Positions 9,368 through 19,136 of a DNA stretch of 64,000 bases are shown in pieces. Numbering within the stretch: the first letter of the stretch is position 1; each line of letters starts with the position of its first letter. This DNA comes from Candidatus Zixiibacteriota bacterium. Lineage in GTDB: Bacteria; Zixibacteria; MSB-5A5; GN15; JACZUZ01. Position numbers and translations under genes: made by a program. The stretch is taken from NCBI GenBank assembly GCA_024280775.1, contig JAJRPM010000015.1, forward strand, positions 207,721-271,720, in the 5' to 3' direction. The notes beneath the pieces are model-generated. The model did not search any database, was not told the DNA's origin, and saw only the letters and a list, made by a program, of their open reading frames with translations.

Positions 9368-10356
9368 TATCGCTCTTCTCCTGCGGGCAACACCTGTGTT
9401 TTGTCCGCGCTCGGCCTTATTCCACCGACGCCGGTTCTTGCATTTTCTACCAGCTCAAGAAACACGGTTTCGAGGGAACGGGAACTTTGGGTAAGCGAAC
9501 GTATGCTTGCTCCCTGTCCTCTGAGCCAATCAGTTAGACTGTCGATAGCGTCGTCGTTGGCTACTCTTGCGACTATTTCTTTGGAGGAGAAACTTATGAT
9601 GGTCGCAATTTCTGCTGGAGGTTGGGCGCATGTTTCCGCGAAGGAACCACTTATTGAGTATTCAAGACCGATTGCAGTCAGGTCGGAAACATTGCCGATT
9701 GTCAAAACTGAACCTTGATTGAGGATAGCGACCCTATCGCAGATGTTTTCGACTTCCGCTAATGCGTGTGAGTTTATCAATGCGGTTTTGCCTTCGGCTT
9801 TTAGATCGCGGATTATCTTGGCGATTTCGGCCCGACCCACAGGGTCTACCCCGTCGGTTGGCTCATCGAGGATGAGCAAGTCTGGATTGTGAATCAGCGC
9901 CTGCGCCATGCCCACTCTTTGGGCCATGCCCTTGCTGTATTTTCCGATTTTGACATCAGCCCATTCGAGCATGCCGACTTTTTCTAATAGCATCTCGCCG
10001 CGTTCACGAATCTCGGGGTCTTTCATGCCGGAGAGTCGTCCCGATAAGGTCACCAGTCCTCGTCCGGTCATATTTCTTCGGAAACGGTGATTCTCCTGGA
10101 GGTAACCTACTTTTTGCCGGGCTTTGGGGTTTGAGGGTGGCAGGCCGAATAGTTCGCAGGAGCCTGAGGTTTGTTGGATGATATTCAGGATGGACTTTAC
10201 CAAGGTTGTTTTGCCGGCGCCATTAGGGCCCAGCAGACCGAATATCTCACCGGAGTGGACTTCAAGCGAGACGTTTTTGAGCGCCTGCACTCCTTTTCCG
10301 CCGATTCCTCCGTGGTAGGTTTTAGAGAGCGATGTGGTTCTGAGGGGAATAGTCAT
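9367..10356 (-). CDS. ABC transporter ATP-binding protein
   Basis: Walker A GPNGAGKTT, signature YSKGMAQR, Walker B LLILDEPTDGVDP. Confidence 0.95.
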   Translation of the reverse strand: MTIPLRTTSLSKTYHGGIGGKGVQALKNVSLEVHSGEIFGLLGPNGAGKTTLVKSILNIIQQTSGSCELFGLPPSNPKARQKVGYLQENHRFRRNMTGRGLVTLSGRLSGMKDPEIRERGEMLLEKVGMLEWADVKIGKYSKGMAQRVGMAQALIHNPDLLILDEPTDGVDPVGRAEIAKIIRDLKAEGKTALINSHALAEVENICDRVAILNQGSVLTIGNVSDLTAIGLEYSISGSFAETCAQPPAEIATIISFSSKEIVARVANDDAIDSLTDWLRGQGASIRSLTQSSRSLETVFLELVENARTGVGGIRPSADKTQVLPAGEER

Positions 10357-10582
10357 GTCTTACTTAAAATGCGCAGAGAGTTGCCGGGAGTGAGTTAATT
10401 GTCTTTTTGGGATTGAATGGATAAATGAAATTGGCTTTCCCCTGCAAAAAGTATGAGCTGTTACGCCGGTTTGCATTTTTCTTGGAACGGCGTGATATTC
10501 AGGATGATATAAGGAGGGCCGTTCCATTGTACTGGTGTACTGGACGGTTCGGACCTCGCCGCTACGATGTGAAGGTAGCGTA

Positions 10583-11401
10583 ATGGTAGTGGCAAACGCA
10601 ACTCAAAATCTTATGCAACAGGCCAAAGAAATGAGCAATAATAGTACTGGAAGCGCTAGACACCATAATCTATTCACAAAAGCGATCGTGTTGACGTTGT
10701 CTTTGTTGGCGCTAATAGGCGCTAACGCCTCGGCCAACTCGCGGTTGACTCTCTCCAATCCTGAATTCGACTTTGGTTTTGTGCCGACGAATTCGGATGT
10801 GTTCTATCGTTATTGGCTGCACTCAACTGGCTCCTCGGCTTTGGAGATTGAATGGACAGACGCTTCCTGCCCCTGCGCTGTTCTGCCGTTAACCAGCAAG
10901 ACAGTTGAACCTGATGATTCAGTGGGACTGGAGTTGGTTTTCACTTCCGGAAGAGCGGCGGGCGCTATAACACGCAAGCCGTACATTAAGACCAATGCCG
11001 ATGAAGAACCCGCAAGGACTGAGTTCACTGCGAAGGTTGTGCCCGGTGACACCAAGGTTGTCGAGCCATTGGGTATTACTCCATTCCGTGCGGATCTCTC
11101 AGCGATTGGAAGATTTCACCAGGATACTGCGGCCATAGTGTTCTATAACAATTCGGAATTGCCAATGGAATTGAGTGTAGTTTACTCTTATCCGGAATAT
11201 TTTTCGGTGAAACTTCCTGAAACTATTGCTCCTCAGAAATCAGATACGTGTTTTGTCATTCTTAATGCAGAGACACCTGTGGCTCAAGGGGCATTTACTA
11301 AATCATTTACGGTAGAGGCCGCTTTGCGTAGAGTTGGCGATAACAGCCTGCTTAGCAGGTTTACTATCCCGGTGAGGCGCAAATATTCTCCAGCTAAATA
11401 A
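10583..11401 (+). CDS. DUF1573 domain protein, paralog 1 (CPC motif)
   Basis: Signal sequence, FDFGFVPTNSDVFYRYWLHSTGSSALEIEWTDASCPCAV; better RBS (gaagg) before ATG 10583 than the ORF-track start 10535. Confidence 0.75.
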   Translation: MVVANATQNLMQQAKEMSNNSTGSARHHNLFTKAIVLTLSLLALIGANASANSRLTLSNPEFDFGFVPTNSDVFYRYWLHSTGSSALEIEWTDASCPCAVLPLTSKTVEPDDSVGLELVFTSGRAAGAITRKPYIKTNADEEPARTEFTAKVVPGDTKVVEPLGITPFRADLSAIGRFHQDTAAIVFYNNSELPMELSVVYSYPEYFSVKLPETIAPQKSDTCFVILNAETPVAQGAFTKSFTVEAALRRVGDNSLLSRFTIPVRRKYSPAK

Positions 11402-11464
11402 CTTTATTGCCCGCTCTTCCGATTAAATAGGTGTAAGAGCTAGTTCTGGCGGGAATCGGGATTC

Positions 11465-12295
11465 ATGAATAATAATATGCTTAGAGAACGTACACTAAGA
11501 GATTATCTGCTACATCGTTTGTGGCTACTGCGCTTTTGCGCCGGTATTGTTGTGTTCGGTTCAACTTTATTCTTATACGCTTCAGGTGCGTTTGCCGAAG
11601 ATGTGGTGACTTTTGATCATACAGAGTTCAATTTCGGGCAGATGCGGGCCAACAACTTTGCCAGTCATACATTTTGGATCCATGCCAGCGGTCAAGATAC
11701 AATTGTGATTGACACCGTTATCCCGGGTTGTGGCTGTACCTCTATACCTCTTAGCAAGAATGTTTTGGCCCCGGGAGACAGTGTGGCATTCGAGATTCTC
11801 TTCGACAGCAAAGACCTAATTGGCAGTGTGGCGAAAAAACCAGGTTTTAGACTGCAGGGTGATAGCGCTACTTACAGTTTCAAATTCTATGCCTCGATTC
11901 TAACCAAGGAAGTGCAGTTTTTCCCCCTGGCAATAATGCCGTCAGTTATGGCGTTGCAGGAGAAGCCTGCTCGTTCGGGAGCCGAATTCCCATTTCAGAT
12001 TCACAATAGTTCTGACGAAGACATCAAGATCGATATTGTTGATTATCCATCAGGTATCTTCAAATTTAGCCTGCCCGACTCGATTCCTGCGGAGGGGACA
12101 ATTACGGGGCATTTTTCTTTGCTCCCCGGGTTTCCGGAGGATGAGGACATTTACAAGTCAGTTACTTTCGAAGTTAATAACAGTGAGCTATATCGACTGA
12201 CGACTCCAATTCTTATGAAATCCGCCAAAGCCAAGGCGGCTGTAGCTGACACGAATTCGGTATCAAAACCAGACAGCCTCAAGCAACGCGAGTAA
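11465..12295 (+). CDS. DUF1573 domain protein, paralog 2 (CGC motif)
   Basis: FNFGQMRANNFASHTFWIHASGQDTIVIDTVIPGCGCTSIPLSKNVLAPGDS. Confidence 0.85.
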   Translation: MNNNMLRERTLRDYLLHRLWLLRFCAGIVVFGSTLFLYASGAFAEDVVTFDHTEFNFGQMRANNFASHTFWIHASGQDTIVIDTVIPGCGCTSIPLSKNVLAPGDSVAFEILFDSKDLIGSVAKKPGFRLQGDSATYSFKFYASILTKEVQFFPLAIMPSVMALQEKPARSGAEFPFQIHNSSDEDIKIDIVDYPSGIFKFSLPDSIPAEGTITGHFSLLPGFPEDEDIYKSVTFEVNNSELYRLTTPILMKSAKAKAAVADTNSVSKPDSLKQRE

Positions 12296-12664
12296 CTAGC
12301 GCCGTAACTGGCGAGATAGCAACACGTTAAGATTTTCCTTATCGTGGAACTATTTGTCGTCGATAATTGTACTATTGGTAGTATTGTCCGTCAGATAGAG
12401 GAATAGTAGAAACGTAAAAGAATCAGGAAACCGGAGATATAAAAGCTGTCTTGGTGTAAGTTAGCCCTAATTGATATGAATATCGATGGTATGAATATCG
12501 AAAATGAGGTAAATCTTGCCATAAGAACAAATGCGGCGCTATATTGCCTGTGCCTGAGATGACCAAGACAAATTTGGTTGCTCATTTTGACGAATACTCT
12601 TTTTTGCAAAGTTAATCCGAATATATAACCATATACACTAACACTAAATCAGTATAGGTTTCGA

Positions 12665-13477
12665 ATGCACAACACAACTCCAAGCTCGAAGCGAAGTTTA
12701 CTTCATCGTCGGGTTGTCCCCACATTTATTGCGGCTGTGGCTCTTGCCGCGAGTTTTGTGGCTACTGCCAGCGCAGAATCAAACTTGACGATAGAACAAT
12801 CTAGTTTTGATTTCGGGTATGCGCCTCAGAAATCGAAACTTAGTCACATATTTTGGCTAAAGTCAACAGGAACAGACCTGTTGAAAATCGCCAAGATCGT
12901 GCCTGGCTGAGGATGCACAAAAGCGCCTCTTGAGAAAGAGTCGCTCGCTGTCGGTGACAGCACTCGGCTAGAAATTATTTTCAACACTAAGACTTCACGC
13001 ACAAAAGTTACTAAGCGTCCTAAGATTTTTATCGCAGGTAGCGATTTACCGCGCTCGGTGCAGATTACCACTCATGTAATTGCTAACCCGGATTCTACAT
13101 TCCCGGTGGTTTTTGAGCCGTATAAGCTTGATGTTTCACAGTACGGTTCTAAGAAGCGCACAACAATCGAATTCGAGATCAAGAATGTCTCACCTAAAGA
13201 CCAGGAGATTGAGATAATCAGTTTCGACGATCGTTTCTTCTCGGTGGATGTACCGAAGCACATCAAGACCGGAGCCACTATTAAGGCTAAGCTCAAGGTC
13301 AAGGACAGTAAGGTCGCAGACTCTTTTGAGAAATCAATTACACTGGCGTTCAAGCAGGACCAGCCTAATAGCAAGCCGGTTCGATTCACTATTCCGGTGA
13401 CTAGAACGGTACGCACGCTTTCTTCCAAGTTGGACTCGGTTATGACTTCAACTGGTAAGTCGGGCGGTTCGAAGTAA
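12665..13477 (+). CDS. DUF1573 domain protein, paralog 3, predicted exported selenoprotein (Sec82 encoded by TGA at 12908-12910)
   Basis: ORFs 12665..12910 and 13058..13477 are one continuous frame: ...LLKIAKIVPG-U-GCTKAPLEKESLAVGDSTRLEIIFNTKTSRTKVTKRPKIFIAGSDLPRSVQITTHVIANPDSTF...; aligns with PGCGCT of paralog 2. Confidence 0.86.
12922..12945 (+). promoter_or_regulatory. Putative bacterial SECIS element (DUF1573 mRNA)
   Basis: [AGCG]-C-[CUCUU]-GAGA-[AAGAG]-U-[CGCU] stem-loop; apical loop starts 22 nt after UGA, first loop base G. Confidence 0.68.
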
Positions 13478-13503
13478 CGAGTTAGTAAGCTCTATTTAGA
13501 CAC

Positions 13504-13557
13504 AAAAAAGTCGCTCCGATTAGTACGTTCATGGTACATTCGGAGCGACTTTTTTTG
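13504..13557. terminator. Bidirectional Rho-independent terminator
   Basis: aaaaaagtcgctccga...tcggagcgacttttttt between convergent genes. Confidence 0.88.
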
Positions 13558-13606
13558 TGAGTTTGGCTGATAGTCTCGCCGTAGTTGGCGGTAACACTCA
13601 GAATTG

Positions 13607-15064
13607 TTATCCACCGCTCTGACGGAATAGACGGTTGATACTAGCTTCGATTCCCGGGTCGAAGGCTTCGCCTTGGGCGTTTGAGTGTTTCAGGCGATAG
13701 TCCGAGTAGCCGTATTCATTGGCGAATATGAAGTATACTCCACCTTGAATGCGATCGTAGTTCCATCGCTCCCAACCCGAGTTGTTAGTGATGTCATTAC
13801 CAATTGATGGTAGGGCCACTTCTATTAGCTCATCGGGGAATCCATATTGCAATAAAACACGACCGGGGTCACGTTTCCATCCGTCGAGACTCTCCGAGGT
13901 GAAGCTATATTTTTTCATTGCAAAGCGATAGCGCTTTAGAATTTCATCGCGGAAAGTGGTTACGCCGATTGCCGGGTTATCTCCGTTGTCCAACCAGAAT
14001 TGGGTTATGTATTGACGCTGACCACTTTCGGTTAGTGACTCCATGAAATCTCTATCTCGTGGTGTGAGTAGCCAGTAGATCATCTGTTTGCGATCTTCCA
14101 GGCTGGTAGTGTCATATCCGTTTTGCCCCTCTTGAGCTGTTGCGAATTTTTGGTAAGGGTTGCGGAAATATAGCATTCGAGCGCTGGTATCAGTGATTCC
14201 AGCGGCGGGGTCAGTGATGATCAGGTTTAATCTTTGATTGCCGGTTTCGGTGACGGAATGGGGCACAGAACGAGTAAAGACTATTGAACTGCCTTGCACT
14301 TCCCAGAACACTTCAGAAAGAATCTCGGTGGTTTCGCGAGCCTGACTTATCAGCTCTACTCTGGCTCCTATATGGTATTTGCCATCTGCGTCTGGTTGGA
14401 GATTATATATTTCTGCGTAAATGTGTATGAGAGAGTCATTGGTAGAAAATGCTCCACCGGGATTGGGAAACACTCTCCACCCGTTTTTTATCATCAGATC
14501 TCCTGAGCTACCTGAGCCAACATATTCTAAGCTATATGCAATTTCCAAGCCGCTGATTAGCAATGTCTTTGAGAGGGCGCTATCGAGATTGATGCGGAAA
14601 TAATGTGAAGCGGTAACTTTGCTTGTGACATCCGTTACAGTCAGTTCCGCAGAATACTTCCCTGGATTGATAATCATTCGGAGACGATTTCCTATGAACA
14701 TTGAGCTATCGCTAGCTATGGGGCTACGGGTGGCGAATGCCTGTGAGACTGAATCAATCGGAAGACTTTGCCCATCGAATAGAGTTAGAGACGCTACTAC
14801 GCCGGCTATGTAGCCGCCATTCACTGTATCGGGCAGGAATGTTAGAGCGTCGGCGTTCAGTGAATAGGAAAACTCCACTGCGGTTGCTGGACTGAGAGAC
14901 GGATTGGGAAATCCGATTGGCGTTGCATCAAGTTGCATCTCAGCGGCATTTGAGGTGTTGTTAGAATAAAAGAGAGAGAGAATGGCAAAGAGAAAGACGA
15001 ACCACAATTGATTGGTCAGGCGGTGTGACTTCATGCTAACTCCAGCTGAATTTGTCATAATCAT
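13607..15064 (-). CDS. GWxTD domain-containing protein
   Basis: DGWKRDPGRVLLQYGFPDELIEV...GGVYFIFANEYGYSDYRLKHS; signal peptide. Confidence 0.82.
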   Translation of the reverse strand: MIMTNSAGVSMKSHRLTNQLWFVFLFAILSLFYSNNTSNAAEMQLDATPIGFPNPSLSPATAVEFSYSLNADALTFLPDTVNGGYIAGVVASLTLFDGQSLPIDSVSQAFATRSPIASDSSMFIGNRLRMIINPGKYSAELTVTDVTSKVTASHYFRINLDSALSKTLLISGLEIAYSLEYVGSGSSGDLMIKNGWRVFPNPGGAFSTNDSLIHIYAEIYNLQPDADGKYHIGARVELISQARETTEILSEVFWEVQGSSIVFTRSVPHSVTETGNQRLNLIITDPAAGITDTSARMLYFRNPYQKFATAQEGQNGYDTTSLEDRKQMIYWLLTPRDRDFMESLTESGQRQYITQFWLDNGDNPAIGVTTFRDEILKRYRFAMKKYSFTSESLDGWKRDPGRVLLQYGFPDELIEVALPSIGNDITNNSGWERWNYDRIQGGVYFIFANEYGYSDYRLKHSNAQGEAFDPGIEASINRLFRQSGG

Positions 15065-15097
15065 ACTCTCGTGTTTTATACGGTAGGCGTTTCTAAC

Positions 15098-16576
15098 CTA
15101 GCGCACTCTTCCATCGTAGGGATACTGCAAGCGAAAATCCTCATCGCCGTATTCATCAACGAACAGATATCGCAAAAGCTCGCCATTTACATTGTAATAG
15201 TACCAGACTTGGTACGCTCCGACGTTAATCGAAACTGGTTCATCGACAACCTCGTCGGGTCTACCCTGCTTTAAGAATACTGTCCCTCTGTCGCTTTTCC
15301 AACCTGATCTTCTAGGGGTGGAGAAGTTCGCCTCGGCGTAGCGTATACGCGCATAATATGCCAGGAGGGCCTCGTTTTCGTGTGACCCGGGAGTTGGGTC
15401 TCGTCCTTTCCAAAATGCCGCCCAGGCCGCCATTCTCTCTTTGACAGTTTTCGCTTTCTTGAGGGCTGATTTTTCATCGGAGGTTGCGATTGGCTCTAAT
15501 TGAGCCACCACAGTTTTGTAGTCGTGACGAACTCTTCCCATCAGAGACCAGTTTACCGAGAAATTATCTTCACGGACAAAAGCCGGTTTGTGCTTCTTCA
15601 TTCTTTTCTTACTGGTGTAGAGCGAAACTGTGATTTCGTAGGCGCCAGGGACGAAATCTTTCAGATTCACGCTTCGTAATTCCTTAGAGATTGGCCTGTC
15701 CATGTTTACATATATGCTGTCATGATAGACCAGTCCTTTGTTTCGATGTAATATTTCTGTTTCGACTATGACATCACCTTGATGATTCTGGCCTCCGTAT
15801 ATTTCGAAGTAGTATAAAACCGGACCGCCGTCATCGCCTCCCTGCAATCCTCTATCTACAAGAGGCACTGCGACGAGGTCTCCTTTGCGAAAGAATTTGT
15901 CGTCTTCTTTGGCTTGACGTGATGAGTATAGGAATTCCAGTCCTGAGAGTTTTGGCCGTTTGGAGACGGAGAAGTCGTTTAGTCTGATTTTGATTTCTTT
16001 TTTGGCGGTTCGGTCGGCGTTGAAATCTTCCAGAGTGGCTATTATGCGGTATTTTCCAGGGGGTAAATCTAATTCAACTAGATTTAGGACGAAATCAGAG
16101 TACAACTTGGTTCTCGGGAGATCCGAAACAACTTTTTCGCGTTTGAAAGATTCGTATCCAACCTGTCTTTTGTCTTTGAAAACACGGATAGACATTTTGT
16201 AACGAGCTTCATAGCCTTTGTCGATGGGGACGAACGTGAGGCCGGTATTGGGGATTTTGTAGTAAACTTCGAGTCGAGTTTGCTGCAGGGAGTCGGAGCG
16301 AAACTGAGACCAATCCAAATTAAAATGGGGGTCTCCGATTTGGCCGGTCGGGCTGAAGGCCTGAAGCTGACTTTGGGCGACTTGGGGAGCCGACAAGGAA
16401 AGCAGGGCAATGACAAAGCCCAGTCCAAAGACACGTGTTTTACCGCTCATTTGCTCATATCGATTTCCGCAATTAGTCATATACTCTCCAAAGCGCTCCA
16501 TTTTTCGGGTAAAATATATCGAGTCGTCTCCATACTCTTCTAACACCAATGTAACCATTCTGGTTTCATGGGGCAA
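15098..16576 (-). CDS. GWxTD domain-containing protein
   Basis: FWKGRDPTPGSHENEALLAYYARIRYAEANFSTPRRSGWKSDRGTVFLKQGRPDEVVDEP...YQVWYYY...FVDEYGDEDFRL; true start probably internal (e.g. MSGKTRVFGLG). Confidence 0.88.
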   Translation of the reverse strand: MPHETRMVTLVLEEYGDDSIYFTRKMERFGEYMTNCGNRYEQMSGKTRVFGLGFVIALLSLSAPQVAQSQLQAFSPTGQIGDPHFNLDWSQFRSDSLQQTRLEVYYKIPNTGLTFVPIDKGYEARYKMSIRVFKDKRQVGYESFKREKVVSDLPRTKLYSDFVLNLVELDLPPGKYRIIATLEDFNADRTAKKEIKIRLNDFSVSKRPKLSGLEFLYSSRQAKEDDKFFRKGDLVAVPLVDRGLQGGDDGGPVLYYFEIYGGQNHQGDVIVETEILHRNKGLVYHDSIYVNMDRPISKELRSVNLKDFVPGAYEITVSLYTSKKRMKKHKPAFVREDNFSVNWSLMGRVRHDYKTVVAQLEPIATSDEKSALKKAKTVKERMAAWAAFWKGRDPTPGSHENEALLAYYARIRYAEANFSTPRRSGWKSDRGTVFLKQGRPDEVVDEPVSINVGAYQVWYYYNVNGELLRYLFVDEYGDEDFRLQYPYDGRVR

Positions 16577-16650
16577 TTGAAGAATTTGGCGGTCAGATGT
16601 GTAGGCAGAGGCGGTCTGCCCGGGGATGCTTTGGGACTCAAGGGAGAGAT

Positions 16651-17904
16651 TTACTCGTACCGCAGGGCTTCAATGGGGTCGAGTCGGGCGGCTTTCCATG
16701 CAGGATAGATACCTGCTGTGATTCCAGTACCAAACGAGAGGACCAAGCCTACCACTACCCAAAATGGGGAGAGATAGTAGGTCCAACCAATTGCGGTAGT
16801 CAAGATCAGTCCCCCCAGGGCTCCTACTATGATACCTACTATACCGCCAATTCCGGTTAGGGTTGCGGCTTCGGTGAGGAATTGCAATAAGATATTGGAG
16901 CGCTTGGCTCCAATTGCTTTGCGGACTCCGATTTCCCGGGTTCGCTCGGTTACTGATATGAGCATGATATTTATGACACCGATTAGTCCGACAAGCAAAC
17001 CTACAGAGGAAATCGCAAGACCGGCGATACGGACTGTGTTGGTGAACTCTCCGACCCTGTCTTTGAAGCTGTCCTGAGTAAGAAGACCAAAGTTGTTGGC
17101 CTCATCCGGCCTTACACGTCGAACGCGACGAAGAGCATTGGTTACTTGTTCTTTTGCTTCTTCAATTTTGTCTCGCGAAACGACACTCAGGAGGATTCTC
17201 ACATCTTTCGTAGAAGGGTACAGATTCTCAAAAGTGGTCATGGGGATAAAAATGAAGTCATTCTCGCTTATGCCGAACATATCATCAATTTCCTCCTGGA
17301 CGCCGATGACGGTGAACTTGTAGCTGTTGACACGTATAACTTTTCCAATTGCGTCTTCGCGCACTTCAAACAGCGCATCAGCCATTTCCGGACCAAGCAC
17401 TGTCACCATGGAACGACGCTCCATATCGACGTCGTTGATGAACCGACCGAATTCTACACCCCGATTGGTGACCTCTGCCTGCTCGGGCCATACACCTCGA
17501 TAGTCGTCTGGATTTGTTGCGCGTTTGTTGCCATACTTGGCCACATTGTTGAACATTCGTTTTTGCGGCGCAACAGCGGCAACCAGGTCACAACTTTCTA
17601 GTATTGCGTTCACCTCTTTGAAAGTGAAGTTCTTTCTATTCTCGCCGGTTTCGCGGGCTCTTTCCGCATCGGCGTGTGAGGCCCATTTGGTTATGTAGAT
17701 GACGTTTGTTCCTATTTTATCGATGGATGCTTCAGTGTAGTTTTGGAAGCCTTCGAGAATAGTATTGACAAGAATAACCGCGCTAACTCCTATAAGCACG
17801 CCAAGAATGGTCATGAAGCTACGAAATTTATGGGCCATCAATGAGCGTAAGGCCATTGAACCACTTTCGATTATTTCGGAGATTCTATTTGTCTTGGTTT
17901 CCAT
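16651..17904 (-). CDS. MacB-like ABC transporter permease
   Basis: MacB/FtsX fold: [72 protein letters not shown]. Confidence 0.93.
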   Translation of the reverse strand: METKTNRISEIIESGSMALRSLMAHKFRSFMTILGVLIGVSAVILVNTILEGFQNYTEASIDKIGTNVIYITKWASHADAERARETGENRKNFTFKEVNAILESCDLVAAVAPQKRMFNNVAKYGNKRATNPDDYRGVWPEQAEVTNRGVEFGRFINDVDMERRSMVTVLGPEMADALFEVREDAIGKVIRVNSYKFTVIGVQEEIDDMFGISENDFIFIPMTTFENLYPSTKDVRILLSVVSRDKIEEAKEQVTNALRRVRRVRPDEANNFGLLTQDSFKDRVGEFTNTVRIAGLAISSVGLLVGLIGVINIMLISVTERTREIGVRKAIGAKRSNILLQFLTEAATLTGIGGIVGIIVGALGGLILTTAIGWTYYLSPFWVVVGLVLSFGTGITAGIYPAWKAARLDPIEALRYE

Positions 17905-17915
17905 GATTTTCGAAC

Positions 17916-19136
17916 CTATTCGTAGCTTAGCGCCTCAATGGGATCCATTCTGGCCGCTTTCATTGCCGGATACATGCCGGAGGCGACACCCACAAAAGTC
18001 GATATACCTACTCCCAGTATCGCCGCCAGCATAGTAGGATTTGCGTCAATGTCCATCATGCCCAAAATGGCGCCTCCTGAAATACTCCCGAGAATAGCTC
18101 CCAGCACGCCACCGATTATTGACAATATCAGAGATTCATATAAGAACTGCGAACGGATATTGGCGCTGCTGGCGCCGATTGATTTGCGAACACCTATTTC
18201 TCTGGTTCTTTCTGTTACTGAGACCAGCATGATGTTCATTATGACGATTCCGCCAATTACAATGGAAAGTGTTGGAAGCAGGATTACAATAAATCTGAAT
18301 GCTTTGGTGATGTTGTTTATGAATCCAAGTATGGCGTCAGGAGTTAGGATATCGAAGTCATCCTCTTCGTCGTACATGACATGACGGTGTGAGCGCATCA
18401 CAACTCGAGTTTGATCCATGGCCTCTTCAAGGCGCTCTTTTGAGACGGCTTTGACTCTGATATTTACTCGTTCGCCTCTTTCACCGAATTGTTTTCTCAT
18501 GGTTGAAAGCGGGATAAATGCGAACTCATCCTGAGATTGACCGAAGATTGAACCCATTTTACCAGCCACACCGATGACAATATACTTGCGGTCACCGATT
18601 CGAATGTGCTTTCCGATTGGATCCGTATCAGGAAACATCCCATCCTTTACGTCAGCGCCAATGAATGCTACGTTCTTATGCTGACGTTCGTCTTCTTCTG
18701 AAAAATAGCGACCACTTTCAACTTCAAAGTCGCTAATGTCGTAGATGTTGGGCGTGTGACCTTCCAATCGCACTCTACGCATTACTTCTGTTTTGTACTT
18801 TATGTTCGCCGAAGCATAGGCCTCTGCTCCAACCTCCTCGCAGGCGTCGCATCCCTCACGAATCGGATCAATCAATTCTCGAGTAATAATCTTGCGTCGA
18901 CTTTTCTTTTCCCATTCAACATAGCTGGTAACAATTCCGAAACGTGTAACCTGAAAGGAGTTCTCCCCCATAGTGGCGAAAACGCTTTCCATGTTGCTTT
19001 GCATTCCATCGACCGCTGAAACGATACCTATGACAGACGTAATGCCCATCACCATTCCCAGGATAGTTAATCCTGAGCGTAGTTTGTTTATCCAAACTGC
19101 GTGGAGTGACTCTTTGATGAGGGCGCCTACAATCAC
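17916..19136 (-). CDS. MacB-like ABC transporter permease (paralog)
   Basis: [52 protein letters not shown]. Confidence 0.93.
   Translation of the reverse strand: MIVGALIKESLHAVWINKLRSGLTILGMVMGITSVIGIVSAVDGMQSNMESVFATMGENSFQVTRFGIVTSYVEWEKKSRRKIITRELIDPIREGCDACEEVGAEAYASANIKYKTEVMRRVRLEGHTPNIYDISDFEVESGRYFSEEDERQHKNVAFIGADVKDGMFPDTDPIGKHIRIGDRKYIVIGVAGKMGSIFGQSQDEFAFIPLSTMRKQFGERGERVNIRVKAVSKERLEEAMDQTRVVMRSHRHVMYDEEDDFDILTPDAILGFINNITKAFRFIVILLPTLSIVIGGIVIMNIMLVSVTERTREIGVRKSIGASSANIRSQFLYESLILSIIGGVLGAILGSISGGAILGMMDIDANPTMLAAILGVGISTFVGVASGMYPAMKAARMDPIEALSYE

Noticed and set aside
3232-12910. TGA reassignment (e.g. to Trp or Gly) as explanation for the in-frame TGAs
   Set aside because: TGA terminates other intact genes (e.g. 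773-775, 5226-5228), and both in-frame TGAs align to Cys, not Trp or Gly; Sec is the better explanation.
12665-12910. Truncated DUF1573 pseudogene
   Set aside because: The frame remains open and family-like for 188 further codons after a single TGA located precisely at the conserved Cys, with a SECIS-like hairpin.
12947-12961. GCUGUCGGUGACAGC hairpin as the primary SECIS
   Set aside because: Its loop lies ~43 nt after the UGA, outside the usual bacterial SECIS spacing; the 12922-12945 hairpin fits better.
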